64,000 nt of DNA from Asterochloris sp. CNOR1 (taxonomy: Eukaryota > Chlorophyta > Trebouxiophyceae > Trebouxiales > Trebouxiaceae), in NCBI GenBank assembly GCA_963969365.1, contig OZ017753.1:2666001-2730000 (forward strand), written 5' to 3'. Each line of letters opens with the position of its first letter. Positions within the stretch are counted from its first letter, which is position 1. The position numbers were made by a program, and so were the translations under genes. Positions 47,236 through 57,251 of the stretch are shown here, piece by piece. The notes beneath the pieces are model-generated. The model ran no database searches and was not told the origin of the DNA. It saw nothing but the letters and a program-made list of their open reading frames with translations.

Positions 47236-48715
47236 ATGTCTGATGACGAAGACGGTGGGTGGATCTTTATCACTGCTGTTCTCGGAGTCCTGGTTTGCAT
47301 CGCCAACAATGATCAGGATGGCCTGCTGACCCATGCAGATGTGCCACCTCCTCTGAGCAGTCTCAGGGCACAGCAGGAGGCCCTGTCACGCCAGCAGCAG
47401 GCCTCTGCCGATGCATCAGGAGTGACTGCGACAGTGACTGTTGCGCCTAGGCAGCATAAGCAGGCAACCAAGCAGGCCCCTGTCATCAAGCGTGGCTTTC
47501 TTGATGCCAAGCCCAAGCCTGCCAGGGCCAGGCAGAAGCCTGCCGCTCAGGAGCAACAGGCAAGTGCTGCTCTCGGTTGTTGACGGCAGGTTGCAATCCC
47601 TGCCCAGTGCCTGTCCCAGCAATGCAGTTTCTGATTGGCGCTGCCTGGCTGCATGGTGGTTATTTGAGCAAAGTGCTTGTACACTGCAGACGCATTGCTC
47701 TTTGCTGTCTTGTCAGCGCTGCCCAACTGCTCAACCTGCTCTCCATGTGCAAGGTGCCTGAGGATTGATGTATGCTCAGCATGCCTCTGGACTGCAGCAG
47801 TGAGTGACACTGTTGCATCAGATATGGTACCAAGTTGTCTGCACTGCGCCCTCTCAGAGGTGCTGCCCAACTGATTGCCTTTGAGCTGCAGATGGAATTG
47901 GTTGAGGAGATACCAGTGGTGAGGTCCAAAGGAAAGGCGGCACAGGCCATCCCTGAGATGTTCATGCTGCCGCCGGATGCCAAGGCGCAGCTGACAGGTG
48001 AGGCTCGACCTCTCCTCACCAGCCTGAAAAGCCAGCTGTTGAGAACAGTACTAGCTCTGCATCAGAGTGAGCTGTGTGGAGTGTGCCCCTCCAGCGTGCC
48101 GGCCACTGCAGCAGGAGATCTCGGGCTGGAGGCCCATGCAGTCCCACGCCCTAGCCATGTGTAACAGGCCAGGCCAACCAGCATAGGCGGCCGATTCTGT
48201 GGCAGCAGCCCCCAGCTTGTCTGCATAGACGCAGCTCCTCTGCAGGCTGCATCACTACAAAATGCGTGCCTCTCAACCCAAGGTCTCTGCAACTGCCTGA
48301 GTGCAGATGCGCTCAAGCCCAACCCCGACATGCTAGAGGGGATTATGGGCAACCCAGCCCTGATGAAGGGCTTTGATGACCCAGAGGTCATGGCCGCTGT
48401 GGACGATGTTGCCAAGCACCCAGAGAATCTCCAAAAGTACAGAGGCAACCCCAAGGCAAGAGCTTTGCGGTGCTGGGCTTCTCCAGCTGTGTTGGAAGGG
48501 CACTCTGGCTGCTTGTTGCGAGGAGAGCACTAAAGCCTCACCGCTTCAGAGAGAGGCTCCTGCTTGATCTTGTTGAAACAAGCGTTTGCATGCAGCTTTG
48601 ACTCACTCCTATGCAGGTCATGGCATTCTACCAGCAGATGAGTGGCATGGTGGGAGGCAGACTGGAGCAGCTTGCAGATGAGCAGAACGCCAAGCCATCC
48701 AGGAGACGCAGCTAA
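47236..48715 (+). CDS. Small STI1/DP-domain protein
   Basis: Predicted 197-residue soluble protein from exons 47236-47254, 47339-47559, 47892-47997, 48307-48455 and 48617-48715 (594 bases, phases consistent). It begins MSDDEDDVPPPLSSLRAQQE, has a Gln/Ala-rich then Lys-rich middle (VIKRGFLDAKPKPARARQKP), a short conserved-looking segment (MELVEEIPVVRSKGKAAQAI) and a C-terminal STI1/DP motif (NPALMKGFDDPEVMAAVDDV, NPKVMAFYQQM), as found in HOP/STI1 and Hsp70-interacting proteins, where it binds hydrophobic clients. No TPR repeats are visible, so it may be a minimal co-chaperone. Donors after exons 2 and 4 appear to be GC (CAG|GCAAGT, AAG|GCAAGA). Intron 1 (84 bases) has no stop and stays in frame; an upstream ATG at 47119 is also in frame. 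Confidence 0.7.
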
Positions 48716-49976
48716 AACGCAGGAGCAGTCTGATGATGCTTGGCCAGCGCCTCCAGCCGTAACCAGGCATCCAGTGCAACCGCAGTTGTACAGCATGCTC
48801 ATTAGAGCTGCAAGGCGGATGCTCCAGAACTCCTGCGCCAGCGATGCAGGCCATCAGGGCTCGTGCCGAGCACAAGCTTTGATGAACAACTGAGTCACTC
48901 AACGGTCTGGCTTTGTGTCTGGGTTCTGCCACATGCTGTCTTTAGGCTGTGCCACCCTGTGAGGAGGGACATCTTGGCAAGCTGGCATCAAGAGTGGCAA
49001 TAAGTTGCTGTTGATCCCGCCAAGGCTGGATTAGCTCTGCCTGCCCCTGTTCACATGGAACACTGATTAGAAGCCTCGTCATCCCTAGGCAGCCCAGGAC
49101 ATCATCATAGTGTCATGTTATTTCTGCCTTAGCGTCAAGTGCTGACACTTACATGCGCAGTGCCCTGTCACAAGCTGATGGCTGCTGCCAGGCATCAGCA
49201 GTTGGGAGGATTCACCACTGAGCAATGTAGATTCACCAGTGGCCTCTGCACTGGGGACCAGGCCTGGTGTCAGATAAAGCATGCAGCACCAAGGCAGGCC
49301 TACCCTGCAGCATCAGCAACCAGGCCAGCTCCATTGACATGCACAGGACTGGGGAGTCAGTGTGCCCAGCATCACAAGTCGCCGTAACATCCTCCTTGGG
49401 GAGACTCAGGGCATCTGCTGCCCTCCTCAACAAAAACAGCTACATTGAGCACCCAGTGGCCACTATGGCAAACTTTGAAGATTGGGTCAGTGCCATGCTC
49501 GAGCTTGAGTCCTGGTGCAAGTGAGACGCAGGCTCGCCCCTGCAGCACTTTCGTACAGTGATCGCTGATGCTGAGGCGGTCAATCACTTGAGTTGCTTTT
49601 GACTTAGCACACACAACATCTGTTGACATGAGGCGAGTCTTGAGCCTCACAAGATGCAGGGGCTTGCTACTTGAAGGTAGCAGGTCTCTGGGTAAAGGTC
49701 AGCACCCCAGCCTGCCACTGTCAGCACCAGGTGAGCTTCTGAGTCCAATCGAGCTGCTGAGTTTCACACAAGCCGTCTGCTGAACCAACACGCTACCCCT
49801 GCAGCACCTCAAAGCTGGCCATACATAAACACATCAATTCAGCCTGTCAGGCCATTTGCCTGAGCCAATTCTCTGGATAAACCACCCCCAAAGCAGGCAA
49901 GCCTGCATTCAGGCGGCGCTGTATGCCTCCTCTGCTATCATATAGTCGCTGTCTGGCGACCAGGCGCGGCTGAACC
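48716..49976. other. Intergenic, nothing recognised
   Basis: About 1.26 kb between the STI1-domain gene and the next small gene. No RNA gene or repeat is visible. Short open frames on both strands lack family resemblance. Confidence 0.4.
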
Positions 49977-50589
49977 ATGTCTTCTGGAGGGTGGTGGCAG
50001 GTGCAGGGCGCTGAAGGTTGCAGCACCACAGGCAGCCGCAGAGCTCGCCTGCGACATCTGCCGTGCACAGCCGCAGACACTGGGCTGCCTGCGGTTGCAT
50101 GTGACATGGTATGTTGTTTGTGCATGTGAGCATGTTGGCTGCTCCGCGCTGCAGGTGGTGGTGGTCTATCCAGAGGACGAGGTGGACAACTACATTGCCC
50201 TGGCAGATGCTATAGAGGACGCATTTCCAGAGCTACAGGTGTACTGACAGCTAGCTTACCATTTCTTGGCAGACGCATGCTGTACGTGCTGCCAGCCTCC
50301 CTCTGTGCACATGCCTGCAAGCAGCTGCTGCATGTCTCCTGGGGTTGCAGTGACTTCCTAGGGGCCCGTGCATTGAAAAATCTCCCAGTCTGCTGCATTT
50401 GTCTGCAGGCTGCGTCCCAGACTGGTGCACCAACCCCCTGCCATGACACTGTAGGTGGAGGGGGAGGAGGCTGCAGGCCCCGTCCACATCAGGGCAGAGG
50501 ATGGTAGTGTGCTGCACGGCGAGGTCTCGGAGGGGGCTTGGCCGGATGCCCAGGCTGTCATTGCAGCCCTGAAGAAGGCAGGCATCTAG
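49977..50589 (+). CDS. Small 80-residue protein, possibly Rdx/SelW-like fold
   Basis: Exons 49977-50000 (tentative, MSSGGWWQ), 50155-50238 and 50455-50589 make 243 bases. The two later exons are convincing: VVVVYPEDEVDNYIALADAI and EDAFPELQ, then VEGEEAAGPVHIRAEDGSVL and HGEVSEGAWPDAQAVIAALK, ending KKAGI. The pattern (beta strand, helix, EDAFP, strand, strand with charge, helix ending ALKKA) resembles the Rdx/selenoprotein W family, but the redox CxxC/CxxU motif that should follow the first strand is absent. I therefore regard function as unknown. The first exon rests only on phase and a start codon and could be wrong. Confidence 0.5.
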
Positions 50590-52260
50590 AGGTGGAGTGT
50601 CGATTCTTGCCACAGTTTTAGGGTGGCTCAGCAACCTGCTCTGCCGAGTCCAGCCGACTGAGGAGCCTCAGGTGGCCAGCACCTCCTGCATCTGTCAGAC
50701 CTGCTGTTGCTGGCCCCCAGCGAGCCAATCGTGATCTGATGGGCGTGCCAAAACACCTTTGGGCTGTGGCTCTGCCCTGAACTGCTGAGTCTGGCTCTGC
50801 TTGGGTTCAGCTGCAATGCAAGGGGTCTGGGTTTGAAAGCCTCAACCTTCACCCAGGATGCGTCAATTTGTTCCATGAATGTGACATTCAAGTTCATTGT
50901 TGCACACCTCAGGGCATGTGCCTCACCTTGACACAGACAACATTAGAGTTGACCTTGGTTGAGGAATTCGAGAGGAAAATCATGATGATCAAGCTACGTC
51001 GTCAACTTTGCTTCATGCCTCTGACCCTATTGCCCTTGTAAAGTGGTGTAACGAAGGCATGTGCTGGCTGCTAACTGGCTTATCAGCTAAGCAGAGAGAA
51101 TGTCCATCGCCATTGTTTTTACATGCAACTTAAGCTGGTAATGACAACAGAGTTGCCATCGAAGAAAAGGCATCTCCATGTTCATGAGACTACGACTGCA
51201 TGTGGATTATCAATCTTACTATGAATTTGACATGCACAATGCCGCTGGACACCTTCTCTTGGTCACCAGGAGAGCAGCATGCTCATGGGAATGGGGAGGT
51301 GTTCCTGCGTGACATGTTCTGCTTGATCGCTTGCTCTCTGCTGTCATGGTGGACGCCATCATTCTGAAGGCGCTGCTGAAACAGATTTCGCCTCCTTGAC
51401 TTCTTCTTGGCACCAAAGACCTGGCCAGACTGCATGCAAACATGTGGAGAGCGTCACACTAAACAAGTGAAGTACCTGGGCATCACCTGTATTAACGCCA
51501 TTGGAGGAGAGTGCACCGCCAGCAAAGCCTCAGGGGTGCCAAGAGGTGGCTGGGGCTCAGTGACGCGCACTCATCCAGCTGCATAGCAGCACATCAAGCC
51601 ATGACAGGATCTGGGTGCCTCCCACATGCAGCTTCAGACACAATCATGCCAGCACACTACAGGGCAGCGCCACCCATCTTGATTCCCGCAAGCCTCATGC
51701 CCTTGCTAGTTGCCCAAGCCTGAGACGCGCCGGGGCCCTCTCACAGTGGCCACTGAGCTGAGGAGCAGTCATTGTCTGCAGACGCCCCAGGCACAAGCAT
51801 ACCAGCACCATGACTTTCCTGCCATGAGCACCACAGGGCGGCAGTGCAAGCGCCCTAGAGCAAGTGAGAGCGACAGCAGGAGGCAGCTGCAGCAGTTTGC
51901 CCCATGTCTCAGGCACACAGCGCAGTGTGAGCCTGCAGCATCACTCATAAAAACAATGGTGCAGGGGTGGTTTAGACTGAGTCTGGGGTTCATGCTTCTT
52001 TAGAAACCTACATTGCGACACCTAGTCCCCAGCAAGAGACGAGCAGCACACTGTCAAGTTCAGACCACCTCCTGCAGGCACGTCCAAACAGTGCCCACCA
52101 TGAGCATGGCCAACTCGCCCCGGCAGGTCTCTGCAGTGCTGTCACTGCCTCCAGCATCCTCCAGAATCCTGTCTGGCGGACGCATGAAGTCTGGACGCCG
52201 TGATCTGCGCGGCTGCTGGGGACCATGGGCTGCCAGGGGCACGCCTGCATGGGTGTGCAG
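50590..52260. other. Mostly non-coding; lower-GC island at 50.9-51.5 kb
   Basis: Downstream of the small gene the sequence becomes visibly AT-richer (about 50930-51250). Two short open plus-strand stretches stand out: 51186-51314 (MRLRLHVDYQSYYEFDMHNA) and about 51389-51587 (FRLLDFFLAPKTWPDCMQTC, then KQVKYLGITCINAIGGE). They could be remnants of a mobile element or of a lost gene; no family is recognised. Confidence 0.35.
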
Positions 52261-52424
52261 ACTGCATTGGCCATTTTGCCGTGCCGGAGCACCTCCCCTT
52301 TGAGCAGTTCGAAAAGCGGGCACAGGCCGCAGCTGGCAGGAGTACCCCTGCATACCTGCTGCGAAGGGCGCGCCTGCAGAGTCTGCGTTACATGCTGCTG
52401 CTGTCCTTCGAGAGGGCTCCTTGA
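52261..52424 (+). CDS. Possible terminal exon of a small unidentified gene
   Basis: After a CAG acceptor at 52258-52260 an exon reads GHFAVPEHLPFEQFEKRAQA, then YLLRRARLQSLRYMLLLSFE, stopping at 52422-52424. The composition is protein-like (amphipathic, basic) and better than the competing frames. Upstream exons might lie at about 51820-52190 but are not resolved. No family recognised. Confidence 0.3.
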
Positions 52425-52527
52425 AGTGTGTGGTGGAGTTGCAGCCAGTCTAATTTTGCGACACGGCAAAGCCGCAAGGTCAGCACTTCTCATCTGCGTG
52501 TGCACTGTGTGGGAGGCAGGGCAGGCA

Positions 52528-55500
52528 TCATGACATGCAGCTGCAGATGCTGCCGGCTGTACACACCGTCCCTCTCAGCTTTGACAAGTGGTGGGCAGTG
52601 TCAAATGTCAGCTGACTTTCGAGATGCTCCCACCAGATGACATTGTCTGAGACAGCCTGCCTGGCAAGGGCCCCAAGAGTGTGCAGCTCACCTGTGCGGT
52701 TGAAGAGGCGGGAGGGCGGGGATGCAGGCCCCGGCAGACGCCCTCGCGAGGGGGCTTGCTCCTCAATTTGCTGCGACTGCTCCTCATGGCGCTGCACAGC
52801 AATAGAGTGAACAGGGTCATTGCCACCTGCTCAACAAGGACATTAGATAGCCTGCGCCGGCTCCCCATTCAGATGCTTGACTGCCTTGGCAGACTTCCTC
52901 AAGCCATCAGCGGCAGCTGTCTGTTACCACGACGCGGGGAGCGATCATGAACAGATCATGAAAGGGCAACTGCTTGTGCAAAGCGAGGATGTGGAATTCA
53001 AGCAAGTGCATTCGTGAGAAGCAGACTCTTCAGCATTGTCAGTGACCTAGGCGTCATCTCAGCACACTCCAAGAATACTGTCACGCAGCATCGCTCACCT
53101 CATCCTCTGCAAGCTCCTGCAGGGTCAGCAGCCGCTCCATCTGGCGCTCACCCTGCTCAAAGACGGCCTCCTCCCTGCAGAGCACAGCAGACAGGCTCTC
53201 TGCACCCGTCCAGACAATAAGGAGCTCGAGACGAGGACAAAGCGCCTCCACAGCGCAGTTTGAGACAGATGTCCCTGCTCCACCACAGCCTTTTACCTGC
53301 ACAGCACAGAGCAGGCAGTGCTCTCGCACTCGCTCCTCACAACAAACAGAGCTTAGCTGAGGGCAAGGTGCTTCCAAACCTCAGCCTTCAAGGCAGATGC
53401 CTCTGTTCCGCCACGGCCTCGCGCCTGCTCAGCAAAGAGCAGGCAGTGTATACATACACAATCCATGAACTGGAGACTTCACTAAATCCTATGGAGCCTA
53501 AGACATGACAGTAGCCTCCAATGCGGTACAGCGAGCCTTGTGGAGGTCCAGAGTGGCTTAGGGCAGGGCAAGCTCAAGCAGCCAGGTCTCATCAGCACAG
53601 CTTGCTGGCAGATGTGCCTTGCTGAGCACCGAGTCAAGGCAGGAAGCTTGACAAGCAAGCACGCTCCCTGCACAGAAGGTGTTGTTCCGTACGCATCCCG
53701 CATGAGCTCACTGATCCATGACATCAGCGTTGTGCTCCAGCGCCACTCGTGTGAGTGCCCGCTTGAGCTCTTGCCGGCAGGCGTTCTGCTGCTGGGTAAC
53801 GTCACGTCGGCGCCGCTTCATGGCCTTCACAGCCGAGAACAGGACGTCAGCTTTCAAGCACTGGCAGTTATGACTATTGCCTCCCCATTGCAATGTGGAA
53901 TTTTCAGAGTGCATATGCTGCAGGACCTCGCCTCTGACACACCCTAGACTTCAGTGGTGAGCGACATAGACAGCTGGGCAATACAGCTCACAACGTGATT
54001 CAGCTCCCTGCCCACCCGTCACGCATTGTGAGCATACCCACCTTTGCCCAGCAGCACAGCTCAACGCAGCAGGACCTCCTACTGAAAGCAGCCACCCCCC
54101 GATATAAGATGGCTGTCCACATTGCAGCACAGCTCAGAGCAATGCATTGGTGGCCCCCAGGGCTGGCGCAAGCAGCTGTCTCGGGAAGCCCACCTCCTTC
54201 CTCCGTTTCTCAGGGGAAGGCTGCTTAGGGCGGGCCTGCACTGCGGTAGGGTCTTCAAAGGGTGAGGGCAGGTGGCGCCCCCAGAGCTCTGCAGACTCTG
54301 CCTCACTAGGCTCAGAGTCCTCAGAGGCTAAGGATGTGATGTCGTCATCCTCCTCCTGGAGACAGCAGTACAGGCATTGAATGGCTGCAGCAAATGGCAA
54401 ATGCATCAGTCTTGTTCAGTGCGTTGGAGCCTACAGCAGAGAAGGGTTGCCTCAGATGTGCCAATCTCCAAGGCAGCAGCTGGAGTTGGCAGGCAGCATC
54501 ACAGCTCTGTAGTGAGTCCTGATCAGAGATGCCATGATTGGCCTATATGCAGCAGAGCAGGCAGTCATGAACTCTTCCGGCGGCTGCAGCTGCAGCCTGT
54601 AAGTGCTGCTGCAGGATGGCAAAGGCGCCACACAGTCAGGGTTGCCACTCAAGCGGGCAGCCAACATGGCCACAGCTCAAGCTGGCAGGCAGCAAGACCA
54701 CAGCCTGCAAGTAGCACATGAGCGCTACGTGTGTGATGGTGTCTCTGCCAGTACCCTGCTGCTTGCAGCAGCGTCTCCCCTTGGAAGTCCTGTGCTCACT
54801 CTCTGCTGGCACCGGCAAGAAATCTAGATATTTACCCCATTGCAGTGGGCTCACCACGGCCTCATCATCTGTGTCTGACATGCTGGCGCGGGCAGGCTGC
54901 ATGTCGCCCACCAGACGACTGGCATAGCGCCGCAGGCGCGCCCCTGGGCCAGTCTCTTTGTAGCTCTCCACCTCCACGTAGCCTGGCAGGCGCCTCACGC
55001 GAGCCTCAATCATTGCATTCCTGCGGTGGGTGCCAGGTCACATGAAGCAGGGTCCTTTGCAGCTGGCCTGAGCACCTCAGATGTGCTCACAGAAGGGATC
55101 AAGATTTCCTGACAAGCCAGGAGGACGCCTGACATTGCATTGGCACACAGAGACCCTTTGTCGTAAGGTACCATCACAGACACAAGGCGGGCAAAACGCA
55201 GCACCAATCAGACAGCAGACAGCTGACTGTGCCCTGGAAAGGACGCAGTTCCGGACCTACAGAACTGCATGCCTGGCTGCAGTCCCTGCAGCGACTTGGC
55301 AAGCCTAGGTGGCTTGCGAGCTGCTTCTCATTTGACTGGACACAGCATGCCCCACCTGTCAAAGATGTTGCGGACAGTGGCAGCAGCCTTGGTCGGCACG
55401 AAGCTCTCGATGACGAGGCCTGCCAGGACCTTGGGCACTGCGCGCCGCAGCCTGGTCGCCCGCGGCCAGCTCACCATCTCCACTGCCTTGTACGGCTTGC

Positions 55501-56813
55501 CTGTGGATGGGTTGAAGGCCTGCACAAGACATTAGCTGAGCGACAGGGCCAGCACAGCTGCACTTGAGACAGCAGCTTGTGGTAATGAAACACATTGCAC
55601 CTCTGGATTCACATTACCGGTTGCGAAAGGCTGCCCCAGAGAGAAGATTTGCTCAGGCTGGTGGACATGGTAAGGCCTTGTCCTTAAGACGCACTCAGGA
55701 AAAGGCTTTGAGACAGACTTCTCACAGTGTGCTGACATTTTGGACAGGCAAGACGACGGACTCACCTGTGCTAGGTGAAACATGGAGTGCTGCTGCATGA
55801 TCTCATGGCAGGACAGACTGAGCCGCGTGGCCTGCAGGCAGGCAGGGAATCTCACAAGCAGGGGCACGGTCTTGCACCTTGCTGCTGCACTAAGCCATGG
55901 CGTCAAACAATCAAGGCCTGGCATACTACAGGCAGCAAGAAGACGCAGCACAGCAGGAGGCGCATATCCTGCTGAGGTTGCCAGGGGCACACATCAGGTC
56001 AGGCGGCATGCAAAAGGCAGCACGGAGACCCAGCAGAACATGGTAAAGTTGAAGCAGTACTAGGCTAGGCGTTGCATGCAATAGGCACCAAGAAGACCCA
56101 GCACAACATGAGAGAGTAGGAGCAGTACCATGTACACTCCATTGCCGCCCAGGTAGCCAAACAGGCCGGAGAGCAGCCCGGCCGGCCTCAGCAAGAACTC
56201 GCCCCGCGCCATCTTCTTGTCCCCCTGGTTCAGCTGCAATTTGAGCAGAGCTCTGTGAGTGGGCCACATGAGGAGCTCTGGTGAGGTGCAGTGGGTAGCA
56301 AGTACAACTGTCCAAGTTTGCAGTGAGCGGACTGTAAGCCCATTCACTGCAAGGGGCTGAACCACACGACAGGGCTGCCATCATGTGAAGCATGCAGCGC
56401 CAAGCGTGCAGGTGATCCTTCAGGCCACAAACAAATTAAGTGACGCCGTACACAGTACGCATGCTATACATGCAGCAGTCTCAAGCCAGGCCTCTGGTCA
56501 TGCAGACAGGCTTGCTGAGAAACCAACAGGTCAACTATCCAGGGTCGTGCAGTCAAATGACAGTGCTCCCGTGGGCCTCATGCGCCTTGTTCACAATTTG
56601 AGAACAGCTTCTGAGTCAGGTGAGCTCACCCGCAGGGCATGGAGGCCGGACAGATTGGCCACCCACATGGCTCGGGGGCCCCAGCGGCGCAAAGCGCTGG
56701 CAGCAAACTTGGCTGCCAGGAAGCAGTTGAACAGCTGCATGCCAGTGCCCACCACGCACTTGACTGCATGCCCCAGGCTGACTGGGCGGGGCGCAGGCTT
56801 GGCTTCCAAGACC
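52528..56813 (-). CDS. Membrane-associated protein with acidic and coiled-coil C-terminal part
   Basis: Unrecognised, possibly the downstream half of the adjacent lipase gene. Minus-strand exons: 56630-56813 (hydrophobic GTGMQLFNCFLAAKFAASAL), 56129-56233 (RPAGLLSGLFGYLGGNGVYM), 55766-55831 (ATRLSLSCHEIMQQHSMFHL), 55356-55519 (FNPSTGKPYKAVEMVSWPRA), 54855-55020 (IEARVRRLPGYVEVESYKET), 54194-54355 (acidic, EEDDDITSLASEDSEPSEAE), 53712 to about 53868 (basic coiled coil KAMKRRRRDVTQQQNACRQE), 53099-53174 (EQGERQMERLLTLQELAEDE), and a last exon 52528-52791 (RHEEQSQQIEEQAPSRGRLP) that stays open to a stop at 52528-52530. The first exon has a TGCAG acceptor, so a 5' exon must lie further right. Several segments are hydrophobic enough to enter a membrane. 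Confidence 0.5.
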
Positions 56814-57251
56814 CTGCAGCAGGCGAGGGCCTGTCAGAAAAGGTGAGTCATGGTGAGACTTGAGCCAGGGGGGCGCCAAGCTACACCTGCACCTTCATTA
56901 AGGCCGGCCTGTGCATGCTGCACCCCTGCACCCCAAGCATGACGGCTGGCCTACACAAGCACCGCTGGTTGCAACTCCCTGGGCACATACAGAAATGTTC
57001 ATCTGCTATGCGACCCATCTCTAAGCAAGCATTGCGGCATCCAGCCCTGATATTGTGAACAGCAGCAGCAGTTGAGGCTGCAGGGACGTGGACAGTGCAA
57101 GCAGGACCACAGGCTTACTCAGGGCCTGCCTCCGAGCTTGCTACCAGTAACAGGGTCGTGCCACAAAGAGGGATCCAGCCTGACACTGTCACAGATGCCG
57201 TGCCAGGCCTGGCACTGCAGCATCTCCATGCCTATATTTGCCATAACTTGC

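Noticed and set aside
50930-51590. A non-LTR retroelement call based on KYLGITCIN
   Set aside because: One short motif without any other domain or poly(A)-type tail is not enough to name a family.
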